Source: Onishia taeanensis
GTDB taxonomy: Bacteria; Pseudomonadota; Gammaproteobacteria; Pseudomonadales; Halomonadaceae
DNA: 64,000 nucleotides
Assembly (NCBI RefSeq): GCF_003268885.1
Contig: NZ_QLSX01000001.1
Span: 310,001 to 374,000, forward strand
Direction of reading: 5' to 3'
Below the pieces are notes generated by a model. That model saw only the letters and a list, made by a program, of their open reading frames with translations. It did no database searches and was not told the DNA's origin. Numbering within the stretch: position 1 is the stretch's first letter; every line of letters starts with the position of its first letter. Both the position numbers and the translations under genes were made by a program. Positions 8,081 to 18,959 of this stretch are shown one piece after another.

Positions 8081-9543
8081 AGCACCACCTTATCGAGCTC
8101 GAGGCGTTGTTCGGCGAGCCCCAGCGCGATGCCGCCGACATCGCCGGCGCCCTGGGTGATCAGGATATCGTCGGGGCGCAGAATGCGTTTGAGCAGGTCG
8201 GGGAGTTCCGCCTTGTGTTCGACGAACAGCGGATCGACCCGACCGCGCTGGCGAATCGAACCGGCCAGCGTCTTGCCCTCGGCGCCGGGAATCGGCGTCT
8301 CGCCTGCGGCATAGACGTCCAGCAACACCAACGTATCGACCCCCGACAGCACCCGCACGAAGTCCTCGTACAGGTCACGGGTACGCGAATAGCGGTGCGG
8401 CTGATAGACCATCACCAGTCGCCGCTCGGGCCAGCCGGCACGGATCGCCCGAATCACCATTTCCACTTCGCGGGGATGGTGGCCGTAGTCATCAACCAGC
8501 ATGACCTCGCCCTCACCGCTCGGCGCCGGAAAGTTGCCATGCACCTGGAAGCGGCGACCGACGCCGGCAAAGCTGGCCAGGCCGCTGAGGATAGCGGCGT
8601 CAGAGACACCGGCATCGCAGGCCACGGCAATCGCCGCCAGGGCATTGAGGGCATTGTGTTCACCCGGCATCGCCAGGCGCACCGCCAGCGGCGACTGACC
8701 GTCCGGGCGCAGCGCGGTAAAACGCACTTCACCGGCGTCCTGGACGAACTCGGTGATGCGATAGTCGGCGTCTTCGCTGAAGCCGTAGGTGACGAACTGG
8801 CGATGCACTTGGCTCAACAGGCCCCGCACGTGCTCGTCGTCGATGCACAGCACGGCCAGGCCGTAGAACGGCAGATTGTGCAGGAACTCGACGAAGGTGC
8901 CCTTGAGGCGTTCGAAGTCGCCGCCGTAGGTGCTCATGTGGTCGGCGTCGATGTTGGTGACGATGGACACCATCGGCTGCAAATGCAGGAAAGACGCGTC
9001 CGATTCGTCGGCCTCGGCGACCAGATAGTCACCTTCGCCGAGACGCGCATTGGTGCCGGCACTGGTCAGCTTGCCACCAATCACGAAGGTCGGGTCCAGC
9101 CCGCCCTCGGCCAGCAGCGTCGAGGTGATACTGGTGGTGGTGGTCTTGCCATGGGTGCCGGCCACGGCGATGCCGTGGCGAAAGCGCATCAGCTCGGCGA
9201 GCATCTCGGCGCGGCGCACCACCGGCACGCGGTGCTCCTGGGCCCAGCGGATCTCCGGATTCGAGGGATCGATGGCCGTGGAGACTACCACCACATCGGC
9301 CTGCTCGACGTTCTCGGCGGCATGCCCCAGCGCCACGCGAATGCCGCACTGGCGAAGATGGGCAACCACCGGGGATTCCTTCACATCGCTACCGCTGACC
9401 TGGTAGCCCTGATTGGCCAGCACCTCGGCGATGCCGCACATGCCGGCGCCACCGATGCCGACAAAATGGATGCGCCGGATGCGCCGCATGCCGGGCCCTC
9501 GGACGTCACCGCCAGCCAGCGGGGATTGCTTGCTATCGTTCAC
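8077..9543 (-). CDS. murC: UDP-N-acetylmuramate--L-alanine ligase MurC
   Basis: MurC adds L-Ala to UDP-MurNAc, the first stem-peptide step, in the cytoplasm. In the 488-residue protein the Rossmann motif [15 protein letters not shown] lies at about 26-40 and the Mur ligase P-loop [10 protein letters not shown] at 129-138. The start overlaps the end of murG by 11 bases. A basic 20-residue N-terminal extension precedes the Rossmann strand; a shorter start at the internal ATG near residue 19 is possible. Confidence 0.97.
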   Translation of the reverse strand: MNDSKQSPLAGGDVRGPGMRRIRRIHFVGIGGAGMCGIAEVLANQGYQVSGSDVKESPVVAHLRQCGIRVALGHAAENVEQADVVVVSTAIDPSNPEIRWAQEHRVPVVRRAEMLAELMRFRHGIAVAGTHGKTTTTSITSTLLAEGGLDPTFVIGGKLTSAGTNARLGEGDYLVAEADESDASFLHLQPMVSIVTNIDADHMSTYGGDFERLKGTFVEFLHNLPFYGLAVLCIDDEHVRGLLSQVHRQFVTYGFSEDADYRITEFVQDAGEVRFTALRPDGQSPLAVRLAMPGEHNALNALAAIAVACDAGVSDAAILSGLASFAGVGRRFQVHGNFPAPSGEGEVMLVDDYGHHPREVEMVIRAIRAGWPERRLVMVYQPHRYSRTRDLYEDFVRVLSGVDTLVLLDVYAAGETPIPGAEGKTLAGSIRQRGRVDPLFVEHKAELPDLLKRILRPDDILITQGAGDVGGIALGLAEQRLELDKVVL

Positions 9544-10621
9544 TGTCTATCTCCATGCAACCGGCCACCAGGCGATCGACGGCATCCAGCCGAGCGTTGG
9601 CTCGGGCGCGGCTCGCCATGGTGGCCAGGGTATCGGGGACCAAGAGCGTCTCGAGCCGCGCGGCGAGCGCGGCCGGCGTGATCTCGGCCTGAGGCATCAG
9701 TTCACCGGCGCCGACATCCAGCAGCACCCGGGCATTGGCAGTCTGGTGGTCATCCACCGCATGCGGGAAAGGCACCAGCAGCGCAGGCTTGGCGGCCGCC
9801 GCCAGCTCGGCCACGGTCAGGGCGCCTGCACGACATACCACCAGATCGGCCCAGTCATAGGCGGCGGCCATGTCATCAATAAAGGCACTGACCTCGGCGG
9901 TCACGTCATGGGCGGCATAGCTCTCGCGGGTCGCCGCGTCCTTGTCGCGCCCGGCCTGATGACGAACCTCGGGTCGTTTTTCCGGTGCGAGCTTGGAAAG
10001 CGCCGCCGGCAGATGATCGTTGAGCGCCTTGGCACCCAGAGACCCCCCCACTACCAGCAGGCGAAGCGGACGACTGCGCAGCGTGGCCTCATCCCGGGGC
10101 GTCTCGCCCAGGGCGGCGATCTCGGGGCGCACCGGGTTGCCGATCACCTCGGCATGGCCTGAAAAGGCGCCCGGGAAGGCGGCATAGACCCGCCGCGCAA
10201 GCCGAGAAAGCACCTTGTTGGTCATGCCGGCCACGGCATTCTGTTCGTGGATCAGCAGCGGACAACGGGTCAGCCAGGCCGCCAGGCCGCCAGGGCCACT
10301 GGCAAAACCGCCCATTCCCACCACCAGGTCCGGCTTGAAACGGGCGATCACCCCCCGGGCCTGCCAGATGGCTCGGCTCAGCCGCCAGGGGGCCGAAAGC
10401 CATCCCGCCGGCCCGTTGCCGCGCAGGCCGGCAATGTCGATGTGGTGAAGCGTAATATCGGCCTCGGGCACTAGGCGATTCTCGATGCCCCGCGGGCTGC
10501 CGAGCCACTCGATGCGCACGCCACGGGCCTCGAGGCCGCGAGCCAGCGACAGCGCCGGGATCACATGCCCGCCGGTGCCGCCGGCCATGATCAGCACCCG
10601 CTCAAGTCTTGGTTCGTTCAC
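9533..10621 (-). CDS. murG: MurG glycosyltransferase (lipid I to lipid II)
   Basis: MurG transfers GlcNAc from UDP-GlcNAc to lipid I on the inner face of the membrane. The 362-residue protein has the N-terminal glycine-rich loop [13 protein letters not shown] and a second one, [14 protein letters not shown]. The C-terminal UDP-binding block is [17 protein letters not shown]. The gene overlaps ftsW by 20 bases. Confidence 0.97.
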   Translation of the reverse strand: MNEPRLERVLIMAGGTGGHVIPALSLARGLEARGVRIEWLGSPRGIENRLVPEADITLHHIDIAGLRGNGPAGWLSAPWRLSRAIWQARGVIARFKPDLVVGMGGFASGPGGLAAWLTRCPLLIHEQNAVAGMTNKVLSRLARRVYAAFPGAFSGHAEVIGNPVRPEIAALGETPRDEATLRSRPLRLLVVGGSLGAKALNDHLPAALSKLAPEKRPEVRHQAGRDKDAATRESYAAHDVTAEVSAFIDDMAAAYDWADLVVCRAGALTVAELAAAAKPALLVPFPHAVDDHQTANARVLLDVGAGELMPQAEITPAALAARLETLLVPDTLATMASRARANARLDAVDRLVAGCMEIDSER

Positions 10622-11837
10622 GCGCGCTCTCCCTGCGGGTCGGTGTCTGGTTAGGCTGGGCCTTGCCCGGCGAGGGCTTGGGAGCCGTCGGGCGAGCCCG
10701 ACGCACGGCCTGTCGAGTCTCGATATCGACCCTCAGCACCAGCGCCACCATGACGGCGCTGATCACCAGGCTCGAGCCGCCGTAGCTCAGAAGCGGCAGG
10801 GTCAGGCCCTTGGTCGGCAGCATGCCGGTACTCACCGCGATGTTAATGAAAGCCTGAGCGCCGATGATAAGAGCAATACCGTAGCTGAGGTAGGCAGCGA
10901 ACGGCAATTTGGCCAGCTCCGCGCGCCGACCCACCGCCATCGCCCGAATGACCAGCAGGGCAAAGAGCCCGACCACCGTTATGGCGCCTACCAGACCGAG
11001 CTCTTCGGCAATGACCGCGAAGACGAAATCGGTATGTGCCTCAGGCAGGTAGAAAAGCTTCTGCACGCTGTTACCCAGCCCCAGACCGAACCAGTGGCCG
11101 CGGCCATAGGCAATCAACGCCTGGGTCAACTGATAGCCGCTGGCGAACTGATCCGCCCAGGGGTCTGAGAAACTGGTCAGCCTCGCCATGCGATAGGGTT
11201 CGGCGATCGCCAGCAGAAGTCCAAGAGCCGCCAACAGCACCAACAGCAGCAGGAAGCGCCACATCGGCGCCCCTGCCATCAGCAGCATGCCCATCACGCA
11301 GCCGGTTATCACCACCACCGAGCCATAGTCGGGCTCGAGAATCAGCAGGAAGGCGACCACCCCCGTCACCAGCAACGGCCGCAGGAAGGCGCCCCAGGTC
11401 TTGCGCACCGCCGGCAGGTAACGCTCGAGATAGCCGGCCATGTAAGCGATCATGCACAGCTTGGCGATCTCGGAGGGTTGCAAATTTACGGGTAGGCCGG
11501 GAACCGACAGCCAGCGGGTACTGCCGTTGACCTCGCGACCGACGACCAGCACCACCAGCAGCAGGAAGATGGCGACGCCCAGCAGCAGCTGGCCATTGAC
11601 CCGCCACCAGCCAAGCGGCACCCACAGCACCGCATAGCCGACCGCAATCGCCACCAGCACGAAGAGACCATGGCGAATACTGAAGTAGAAGGGATTGCCG
11701 GTAAGTCCTGATGCGACTTCGCTGGAAGCCGAGGTGACCATCACCCAACCCACCAGCATCAGCGCAAGAGCCGACAGCAGCAACCAGCCATCGAAGGGCT
11801 GATGCGCGGTGGACAACCGTTCGCGTAGCCCTTTCAT
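10602..11837 (-). CDS. ftsW: Septal SEDS glycosyltransferase FtsW
   Basis: FtsW is the polytopic SEDS-family glycan polymerase that works with FtsI at the septum. The 411-residue protein has about ten hydrophobic segments. The SEDS signatures are present: GSTRWLSVPGLPVNLQPSEIAK, and near the C-terminus INIAVSTGMLPTKGLTLPLLSYGGSSL (given here in two pieces of the same region). The cytoplasmic tail is basic and rich in R and T. Its start overlaps the end of murD by four bases. Confidence 0.96.
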   Translation of the reverse strand: MKGLRERLSTAHQPFDGWLLLSALALMLVGWVMVTSASSEVASGLTGNPFYFSIRHGLFVLVAIAVGYAVLWVPLGWWRVNGQLLLGVAIFLLLVVLVVGREVNGSTRWLSVPGLPVNLQPSEIAKLCMIAYMAGYLERYLPAVRKTWGAFLRPLLVTGVVAFLLILEPDYGSVVVITGCVMGMLLMAGAPMWRFLLLLVLLAALGLLLAIAEPYRMARLTSFSDPWADQFASGYQLTQALIAYGRGHWFGLGLGNSVQKLFYLPEAHTDFVFAVIAEELGLVGAITVVGLFALLVIRAMAVGRRAELAKLPFAAYLSYGIALIIGAQAFINIAVSTGMLPTKGLTLPLLSYGGSSLVISAVMVALVLRVDIETRQAVRRARPTAPKPSPGKAQPNQTPTRRESARERTKT

Positions 11838-13216
11838 GTGCCCTCTCCCAGCGTCTTGAGTACCCAGTCACGAAAGGCGTCCCCGCGAGCCATATAGTTG
11901 GGGAACTGATCGAGGCTCGCACAGGCCGGTGAGAGCAGCACCGCATCCCCGGGCCGAGCAATGGCATGCGCCCGCACCAGTGCTGATACCAGATCATCGA
12001 CCCGGGTTACGGTCACACCCTCTTCCAAGGCCGCGGCCAGACGCTCGGCATCGGCACCGAATACCACCACCTCACGGGCATAACGCGCCAGCGGCGCGGC
12101 CAGCGGAGCAAAATCAGCTCCCTTGCCCACGCCGCCGGCCAACAGCACCAGGCGGCCGTCGAGTGTCGGCCCCAGGCCTTCGATGGCGGCCAGAGTGGCG
12201 CCGACGTTGGTGCCCTTGGAATCGTTGATCCAGGCGATGTCGTTGACCTTGGCCACCAGCTCGCCACGGTGGGCAAGCCCGGCAAAACGCTCTAGCACCG
12301 TCCGCATGGCGGCAAGCGGCAGCCCCAGGCGACGCCCCATGGCCATCGCGGCCAGGGCATTGGCCTGGTTGTGACGCCCGGGCAAGCGCACCGCAGCAGC
12401 CGGCATCAACGGGGTGTCGCCGTGCATCAGCCAGGGCACCGTGCCCTGGCCGTCGTCATGCGCCGCAATCCCCCAGTCATCATCGGCTGGCGCCTCGGTA
12501 GTGAAACGATCCAGCGCCGGTAGCGGCGAAGTCGGCCAGGTCATGGGGTCATCGGCGTTGACGACGCCATGAGCCGCTCCGCGGAAGATACCGAGCTTGG
12601 CGGCACGATAGCCCGCCAGGTCGCCATGGCGATCCAGGTGGTCTTCGCAGAGGTTGAGAAAGGCCACCGTCTCGGCGCCGAGCCAAGGCGTGGTCTCGAG
12701 CTGGAAGCTCGACAGCTCCAGCACGTAGAGCTCGGCATCGGGCATCTCTGCCAGCAGCTCCAGCGCCGGCGTTCCCAGGTTGCCGCCCACCGCGACGCGC
12801 CGGCCGGCCTCACGGGCCATATCGCCGAGCAGGGTGGTCACGGTGGACTTGGCGTTGGCGCCGGTAATGGCGGCGATGGGGGCGCGGGCCGCGCGCACGA
12901 AGAGCGCGATTTCGCCGATCAGCCGCGGCCGGCCTTCGCCGTCGAGGGCCTCCAACGCCGGCAAGCCAGGCGTCCTGGGGTCGACCCCGGGGCTCAGCAC
13001 CACCTCCTTGGCCGCCGACATGTCTAGCTCGTCAAGCGGCCCACAGTGGATAGCCACACCCGGATGCTCCGCTTGTACGTCCTCGAGACCCGGCGGTAGC
13101 GTGCGGGTATCGGCGATCATGAAGGGAGTACCCAGACGCGACAGGTGTCGCGCAATGGCGCGGCCCGAGACGCCGAGCCCCACCACCAGGGTCATCCCCT
13201 TGGGGACCACAGCCAT
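11834..13216 (-). CDS. murD: UDP-N-acetylmuramoylalanine--D-glutamate ligase MurD
   Basis: MurD adds D-Glu to UDP-MurNAc-L-Ala. I placed the start at the ATG at 13216 ([18 protein letters not shown]), which overlaps the mraY stop by one base (TGATG); an open frame continues upstream inside mraY but is not credible. The protein has 460 residues. The ATP loop near residue 116 reads GANAKSTVTTL rather than the textbook G-x-N-G-K-S/T; Ala before Lys also occurs in other MurD proteins, as I recall. The substrate block WINDSKGTNVGAT is intact. Confidence 0.96.
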   Translation of the reverse strand: MAVVPKGMTLVVGLGVSGRAIARHLSRLGTPFMIADTRTLPPGLEDVQAEHPGVAIHCGPLDELDMSAAKEVVLSPGVDPRTPGLPALEALDGEGRPRLIGEIALFVRAARAPIAAITGANAKSTVTTLLGDMAREAGRRVAVGGNLGTPALELLAEMPDAELYVLELSSFQLETTPWLGAETVAFLNLCEDHLDRHGDLAGYRAAKLGIFRGAAHGVVNADDPMTWPTSPLPALDRFTTEAPADDDWGIAAHDDGQGTVPWLMHGDTPLMPAAAVRLPGRHNQANALAAMAMGRRLGLPLAAMRTVLERFAGLAHRGELVAKVNDIAWINDSKGTNVGATLAAIEGLGPTLDGRLVLLAGGVGKGADFAPLAAPLARYAREVVVFGADAERLAAALEEGVTVTRVDDLVSALVRAHAIARPGDAVLLSPACASLDQFPNYMARGDAFRDWVLKTLGEGT

Positions 13217-14298
13217 CAGCGCACCTTCAGGGTCGCGAGTCCCAGCAGCACCAGCACCACGGTGATGATCCAGAAACGCACGATCACCCGCGGCTCGGGC
13301 CAACCCTTGAGCTCGAAGTGGTGGTGCAGCGGCGCCATGCGGAAGATGCGCCGTCCGGTGAGCTTGTAGGAGCCGACCTGCAGAATCACCGACACCGTCT
13401 CCATGACGAAGACCCCGCCCATGATGAACAGCACGATTTCCTGGCGCACGATCACCGCCACGACACCAAGGGCAGCGCCAAGCGCCAGTGCACCCACGTC
13501 ACCCATGAAGACCTGGGCCGGATAGGTGTTGAACCACAGGAAACCGAGGCCGGCACCGGCGATGGTGCCGCAGAACACGGCGAGCTCACCGGCGCCGGGA
13601 ATCAGCGGGATATGCAGGTAGGTGGCGAAGACGGTGTTGCCGCTGGCGTAGGCAAACACGGAGAGGCCCATGGCCACCAGCACGGTGGGCATGATCGCCA
13701 GGCCGTCCAGACCGTCGGTGAGGTTGACGGCATTGGAGCTGCCGACGATCACCAGATAGGTCAGCACCACGAAGAACAGGCCCAGCGGCACCACCACATC
13801 CTTGAACAACGGCACGATCAAACTGGTTTCAACCGGGCTTGCCGCCGTCAGATAGAGAAGCACTGCGGCGCCCAGGCCGATCACCGACTGCCAGAAGTAC
13901 TTCCAGCGGGCCGGCAGACCACGGGGGTTCTTCTCGACCACCTTGCGGAAGTCATCGACCCAGCCGATGGCGCCGAAGCCCAGGGTGACGCCGAGCACGA
14001 TCCAGACATAGTGGTTGGTCAAATCGCCCCACAGGAGGGTGCTGACGGCCATCGCCATCAGAATCATCGCCCCGCCCATGGTGGGCGTACCGGCCTTGGA
14101 AAGGTGTGACTGGGGGCCGTCATCGCGCACGGCCTGACCGATCTGGCGCTCGACCAGACGACGGATCATCATCGGCCCCAGCCAAAGGCAAAGCAGCAGG
14201 GCCGTCAAGGTCCCCAGGATCATGCGCAGGGTCAGGTAGCTGAAGACGTTGAAGGCGTTATTGTAGTGCGCCAGTAGCTCGGCGAGAAAAAGCAGCAT
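13216..14298 (-). CDS. mraY: MraY phospho-MurNAc-pentapeptide transferase
   Basis: MraY attaches phospho-MurNAc-pentapeptide to undecaprenyl phosphate, making lipid I. The 360-residue protein has about ten membrane segments. Conserved cytoplasmic loops are [26 protein letters not shown] (the Asp-rich catalytic loop) and [13 protein letters not shown] (the HHH motif). The gene lies nine bases after murF. Confidence 0.98.
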   Translation of the reverse strand: MLLFLAELLAHYNNAFNVFSYLTLRMILGTLTALLLCLWLGPMMIRRLVERQIGQAVRDDGPQSHLSKAGTPTMGGAMILMAMAVSTLLWGDLTNHYVWIVLGVTLGFGAIGWVDDFRKVVEKNPRGLPARWKYFWQSVIGLGAAVLLYLTAASPVETSLIVPLFKDVVVPLGLFFVVLTYLVIVGSSNAVNLTDGLDGLAIMPTVLVAMGLSVFAYASGNTVFATYLHIPLIPGAGELAVFCGTIAGAGLGFLWFNTYPAQVFMGDVGALALGAALGVVAVIVRQEIVLFIMGGVFVMETVSVILQVGSYKLTGRRIFRMAPLHHHFELKGWPEPRVIVRFWIITVVLVLLGLATLKVR

Positions 14299-14307
14299 GG
14301 GTCGCGT

Positions 14308-15678
14308 TCACCTTGATGCATCCAGGCGCAGCTCGGCAATCAGGCGTTCCATGCCGGCGCTGCGCGAGCCCTTGACCAATACGCTGGCCCCGGGCGGAAG
14401 ATGGTTGTGGGCATGGCGTGCAAGCGCCTGCCAATCGTTGAAATGACACCCGCCTTCACCGAAGGCCTGGCTAGCCGGCTCGGCCGGCGCGCCCAGAGTG
14501 CCGAGGAAATCGATCCCTCGTTCCCGCGCATGGCGCCCGACCTCGGCATGCAGCCGATCGGACGCCGCTCCCAGTTCGCCCATGGCCCCCAGCAGACACC
14601 AGCGGGGACCAGGTAGCTCGGCCAGCAGGTCTATCGCCGCCTTCACCGCACCGGGGTTGGCATTATACGTATCGTCGAGCAAACGTGAATCACGGATTCC
14701 CGGCACCGCCATCAGGCGGCCGGACATCGGCGCCGCTGCCGACAGACCCGCCATCAGCGAGGCCTCATCGAGGCCCATGGCAACAGCGGCCGCAGCGGCG
14801 GCCAGGGCGTTGGCCACATTGTGACGGCCAAGCAAGCCAAGCTGCACACGACCCAGCGAGCGTTCGTCGACGAGAAGCGTGAACGCATAGCGACCCTCGC
14901 CATCGCAGGCGAGGTCTGCCGCCCGCACACGTGCACCTTCCTCGAAGCCGAAGTCCAGCACCTCGCGGGGCTCGGCCAGGCGCCGCCACAGCGGATAGAA
15001 AACATCGTCACGGTTGAGCACTGCGACCCCGCCGGCACCGAGGCCGGCGAGGATTTCGGCTTTGGCCTGGGCGATGCGCCCCATGCCGCCAAACTCGCCG
15101 ACATGCGCGCCGGTTACGTTGGTAATCACCGCCACCTGAGGGGCGGCCAAGAGTGTTGTCCAGGCGATCTCACCGAGATGATTGGCGCCGAGTTCAAGCA
15201 CGGCGTGCCGATGCTCGGGGGCGAGGCCCAGCAGGGTCAGCGGTGCGCCGATGTCGTTGTTGAGGTTGCCGCGGGTCGCGAGTCCCTCGCCGCCTGCCGC
15301 GAGCAGCGTGGCAAGCAGCTCCTTGACCGTGGTCTTGCCGCTGTTACCGGTGACGGCCACCAAGGGGCCGCCCCAGGCCTGGCGACGGGCCTTGGCCAGC
15401 ACGCCCAGCGCCAGCCGGGTATCGGCAACCACGAGTTGGGGCAGCGGGTCCTCTACCGGTCGTGAGACTACCGCGGCGAGCGCCCCGGCTTCCCGCGCCT
15501 TGGCGAGGTAATCGTGGGCGTCGAAGCGCTCGCCGACCAGCGCCACCAGCACCTGGCCGGGCGCCAGCGCCCGCGTATCGGTGGTGATGCCCGCGACCGG
15601 CGATGACGGCTCGACCGGACAGGGCGCGCCCATCAGCTCGGCCAGCTCGCCCAGGGTCTCAAGGCCCGCGCCGCTCAT
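14308..15678 (-). CDS. murF: UDP-MurNAc-tripeptide--D-Ala-D-Ala ligase MurF
   Basis: MurF adds the D-Ala-D-Ala dipeptide to complete the UDP-MurNAc-pentapeptide. The 456-residue protein shows the Mur ligase P-loop GNSGKTTVKE at 111-120, the central LELGANHLGEI block and the C-terminal LLDDTYNANPGAVKAA motif. It overlaps murE by four bases. Confidence 0.97.
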   Translation of the reverse strand: MSGAGLETLGELAELMGAPCPVEPSSPVAGITTDTRALAPGQVLVALVGERFDAHDYLAKAREAGALAAVVSRPVEDPLPQLVVADTRLALGVLAKARRQAWGGPLVAVTGNSGKTTVKELLATLLAAGGEGLATRGNLNNDIGAPLTLLGLAPEHRHAVLELGANHLGEIAWTTLLAAPQVAVITNVTGAHVGEFGGMGRIAQAKAEILAGLGAGGVAVLNRDDVFYPLWRRLAEPREVLDFGFEEGARVRAADLACDGEGRYAFTLLVDERSLGRVQLGLLGRHNVANALAAAAAAVAMGLDEASLMAGLSAAAPMSGRLMAVPGIRDSRLLDDTYNANPGAVKAAIDLLAELPGPRWCLLGAMGELGAASDRLHAEVGRHARERGIDFLGTLGAPAEPASQAFGEGGCHFNDWQALARHAHNHLPPGASVLVKGSRSAGMERLIAELRLDASR

Positions 15679-17213
15679 GAACGCGACTCCGGCCCAGCAT
15701 CCCCGGGCAAGGACGCGAGGTCATCCAGGGCCTGGGTGATCTCCTTGGCATCGGAAAAGTCATGACGCACGCCGCCAATCTCCTGATACGTCTCGTGGCC
15801 CTTGCCCGCGACCAGTACCACGTCGTCCGAACCGGCGGCTTCGAGACAGGCCCGAATCGCCGCGCGACGTCCCTCGATGCACCAGGCCACGTCCCGCTGG
15901 GCCGGTTCCAGCCCCTCGAGGATCTGGCCTCGAATCGCCGCCGCATCCTCGCCCCGCGGGTTGTCGTCGGTAATCACCAGCCGGTCAGCGTGGGAAGCGG
16001 CCGCACGGGCCATCAGCGGTCGCTTGCCGCGATCGCGATCACCGCCGCAGCCGAACAGGCACCACAGTTGGCCGGACTTGCCCAGGTGCGCCCGCAGCGC
16101 GGCCAGGGCATTGTCCAGCGCATCCGGCGTATGGGCGTAATCGACCACCACTGACGGCTGGCCAGGCCTGGAGAGCGGCTGCATGCGCCCCGGTACCGGG
16201 GCCAGCTGCCCCGCGGCCACGCTGATATCCTCAAGAGATCCCCCGAGGCCGTAGAGTGTGGCCATCGCCAGCAGGACGTTGTCTAAGTTGAAACGTCCCA
16301 TCAGTGACAGCGCCAGCGCGAACTCCCCATCGGGACTGGCGATCAGTGCTCGCTGGCCGTCGGGGCGCGGCTCCCAATCGAGCACTCTGAAGGTGGTGGC
16401 TTCGTCCTCGCCGGTGGCCAGCACCCGGACGCCCTTGGGCAGACCGGCCAACATCAGCCTCGCCAGCGAATCATCGCCATTGACCACGGCCAGCTCGAGC
16501 TCGGAGCGCTTGAAGAGCTTCGCCTTGGCGGCGGCATAGTCGGCCATGCCGCTGTGGTAATCAAGATGATCGCGGGTCAGGTTGGTGAACACCGCGGCCT
16601 GCACCCTGCAACCCTCGAGGCGCTGCTGATCGAGGGCGTGAGACGACACCTCCATGGCCACGCGGTTAAGGCCCTGGGCGGCCATCTCAGCGAGGCTTTC
16701 CTGCAGCGCCAGGGGGCCCGGCGTGGTCAGGCCGCTATCCACCAACGCCCCCGGGCGCCCGCTACCCAGCGTGCCGATCAGTCCGCAGGGACGACCCACG
16801 GCCTCACTCAGGGCAGCGATGTAGTGCGTTACCGAACTCTTGCCGTTGGTGCCGGTGACGCCGATCAGCTGCTGGTGCTCCGGCACCTGAAACAGTGCCC
16901 GGCCGAGCTCACCTACGCAGTAACTGAGGCCGGTCAGCATCAGCACCCGTGGATCATCGGCTTCCTCATAGGGAGGCGTCTCGGCATCGAAATGGCAAAG
17001 CACCAGCGCGGCGCCGGCCTCCAGCGCCTGGGTCAGATAGTCACGGCCATCGACATGCACGCCGGGCAGCGCGATGAAGACATCGCCCGGGGTCACATGC
17101 CGGCTGTCCTGGATCAACCGGCGCGGCCCCTCGGGCTGGGCGGGAAGCGCAGCGGTGATGCCGGGCCAGAAGGCCTCGAGGCTGGCGAGGAGTCGCGAGT
17201 TGTCAACCTGCAT
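15675..17213 (-). CDS. murE: UDP-MurNAc-tripeptide synthetase MurE (meso-diaminopimelate type)
   Basis: MurE adds the third stem residue. The DNPR motif in ITDDNPRGED is the signature for meso-diaminopimelate, the usual residue in Gram-negative bacteria. The 512-residue protein has the P-loop GTNGKSSVTHY at 121-131 and the N-terminal DSR-GDVF-ALPG blocks. It begins 15 bases after the end of ftsI. Confidence 0.98.
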   Translation of the reverse strand: MQVDNSRLLASLEAFWPGITAALPAQPEGPRRLIQDSRHVTPGDVFIALPGVHVDGRDYLTQALEAGAALVLCHFDAETPPYEEADDPRVLMLTGLSYCVGELGRALFQVPEHQQLIGVTGTNGKSSVTHYIAALSEAVGRPCGLIGTLGSGRPGALVDSGLTTPGPLALQESLAEMAAQGLNRVAMEVSSHALDQQRLEGCRVQAAVFTNLTRDHLDYHSGMADYAAAKAKLFKRSELELAVVNGDDSLARLMLAGLPKGVRVLATGEDEATTFRVLDWEPRPDGQRALIASPDGEFALALSLMGRFNLDNVLLAMATLYGLGGSLEDISVAAGQLAPVPGRMQPLSRPGQPSVVVDYAHTPDALDNALAALRAHLGKSGQLWCLFGCGGDRDRGKRPLMARAAASHADRLVITDDNPRGEDAAAIRGQILEGLEPAQRDVAWCIEGRRAAIRACLEAAGSDDVVLVAGKGHETYQEIGGVRHDFSDAKEITQALDDLASLPGDAGPESRS

Positions 17214-17228
17214 GCGTGTCTCCTGGAA

Positions 17229-18959
17229 TCAAGGGGCGTCGGCGGACGAGAGAGTATCTTGGTCGGGCGGCACATCGAGCAGGCGCAAGGCGTTGCCGAC
17301 GACGGTCGAGAACACCGGCGCCGCGACCAGGCCGCCATAGTAGTCTCCCCCACGGGGATGGTCGATCATCACGACCGTGACGAGTCGCGGATCGGAGGCC
17401 GGGGCGATGCCGACGAAGAGGCCGCGGTAGGCGTCCTCTTCGTAGCCGCCTCCGGACGCCTTGTGCACGGTACCGGTCTTGCCGGCCACCCGGTAGCCAG
17501 GCACAACGCCACGGTGCGCGCCGGTGTCAGGCTGCACCACCTGCTCCATCATGCCAAGCAGTTCATCGGCGACCCGCGGCTCAATGACGACAGACCCCTC
17601 GGGCGGCTCATCGCGCTTGAGAAGCGAAGGAGGCAAGCGGCGCCCATGGTTGGCAATCGCCGTATAGGCGCTGGCCAACTGCAGGGCCGACACTGACAGG
17701 CCGTAGCCGTAGGCCAGGCTGGCACGCTGGCTGTCGGCCAAACGCACCGGGGCCGGCAGGGTGCCGTCGGCTTCCCCCGGGAAGCCCGTGCCCGGCGACT
17801 GGCCGAGCCCAAGGCGGCGGTAGGTATCGACCACTGCCGTATCGGGCAGGTCGAGGGCAATGCGGCTCATGCCGATGTTCGAGGACTTCCTGAGAATTCC
17901 GCCCAGGGTCAGCTTGCCGTAGTTGCGAAAGTCGCGGATGGTGAAGCGGTTATCCAGACGCATCCAGCCAGGCGACGTATCGACCACGGTATCGGGCGAA
18001 TAGCGATCGGTCTCGAGGGCCGCGGACATGGCCAGCGGCTTCATCACCGAGCCTGGCTCGAAGACGTCTACGATGGCCTGGTTGCGCAGGCTGCGGGGAT
18101 CGAGGCCGGCACGGTTGTTGGGGTTGTAGGACGGCTGGTTGGCCATCGCCAGCACTTCGCCGGTGCGAGCATCCATCATCACCAGGGTGCCGCCGTCGGC
18201 GTTACGCTCCTGAACGGCCGCCTTGAGCTCCCGGTAGGCCATGTACTGCAGTCGCTGATCCATCGCCAGGACCAGCTCACCGCCGGGGTCGGCCTCCTTG
18301 AGCAGGTGCAGATCACGTACCAGGCGGCCCCGACGATCCTTGAGCACCCGGCGCTTGCCCGGCGTCCCTGACAGATAATCGTTATAAGCAAGCTCCAGCC
18401 CCTCCTGCCCACGATCGTCGACGTTGGTCACGCCAAGCAGCTGGGCCGAGGCCTCGCCCGACGGATAGTAGCGACGATATTCGAGCTGGCGATAGATGCC
18501 CGGCAGGTTGAGATCGAGAATCTCCTGAGCATCGGCGGGCGTCATCTGACGGCGCAGATACATGAACTCACGCTCGGAATAACGGGCGATACGCGCATTC
18601 AGGTCATCCAGGTCGACATCCAGGGCTTTCGCCAGCACCAGACGCTGAATGTCGTCCGGCGGCAACTCCTGAGGATTGGCCCAGAGACTGACCACCGGCG
18701 TGGAGATCGCCAACGGCTCGCCGTTGCGGTCGGTGATCATGCCCCGATGAGCGCTGATCGATTCGACGCGCAAGGTGCGGGCATCGCCCTGCCCCTGCAA
18801 AAAGGAGCGGTCGATAACGTGCAGGTAGGCGATACGCGCGCCGAGCATGCACAGGGCCAGCAGGATCAGCCCCAGCATCAGCCGGTAGCGAAAAGCGCCC
18901 AAGGGAGCGCTGGGAGGCGGGCGACGTGGTGTGGCAGCGCGGCGCTGGGTCGTGCTCAT
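17229..18959 (-). CDS. ftsI: Septal peptidoglycan transpeptidase FtsI (PBP3)
   Basis: FtsI is the class B penicillin-binding protein that cross-links septal peptidoglycan together with FtsW. In 576 residues there is a membrane anchor at about 26-46 and a pedestal domain. The transpeptidase triad is SVMK (304-307, catalytic S304), SSN (359-361) and KTG (494-496). The start overlaps the end of ftsL by four bases. Confidence 0.99.
   Translation of the reverse strand: MSTTQRRAATPRRPPPSAPLGAFRYRLMLGLILLALCMLGARIAYLHVIDRSFLQGQGDARTLRVESISAHRGMITDRNGEPLAISTPVVSLWANPQELPPDDIQRLVLAKALDVDLDDLNARIARYSEREFMYLRRQMTPADAQEILDLNLPGIYRQLEYRRYYPSGEASAQLLGVTNVDDRGQEGLELAYNDYLSGTPGKRRVLKDRRGRLVRDLHLLKEADPGGELVLAMDQRLQYMAYRELKAAVQERNADGGTLVMMDARTGEVLAMANQPSYNPNNRAGLDPRSLRNQAIVDVFEPGSVMKPLAMSAALETDRYSPDTVVDTSPGWMRLDNRFTIRDFRNYGKLTLGGILRKSSNIGMSRIALDLPDTAVVDTYRRLGLGQSPGTGFPGEADGTLPAPVRLADSQRASLAYGYGLSVSALQLASAYTAIANHGRRLPPSLLKRDEPPEGSVVIEPRVADELLGMMEQVVQPDTGAHRGVVPGYRVAGKTGTVHKASGGGYEEDAYRGLFVGIAPASDPRLVTVVMIDHPRGGDYYGGLVAAPVFSTVVGNALRLLDVPPDQDTLSSADAP

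Noticed and set aside
6380-8314. Long plus-strand open frame (644 codons) opposite ftsQ and ddlB
   Set aside because: It is antisense to two well-supported genes and its translation has no recognisable domain; high G+C commonly leaves such frames open.
8107-9681. Long plus-strand open frame (524 codons) opposite murC
   Set aside because: The composition (H, Q, G and R-rich) is that of an antisense shadow, and murC is certain on the other strand.
12845-12880. MurD ATP loop reads GANAKST instead of G-x-N-G-K-S/T
   Set aside because: I recall the same Ala in MurD of Pseudomonas-like bacteria, and the catalytic Lys and Ser/Thr are kept, so it is probably normal variation.
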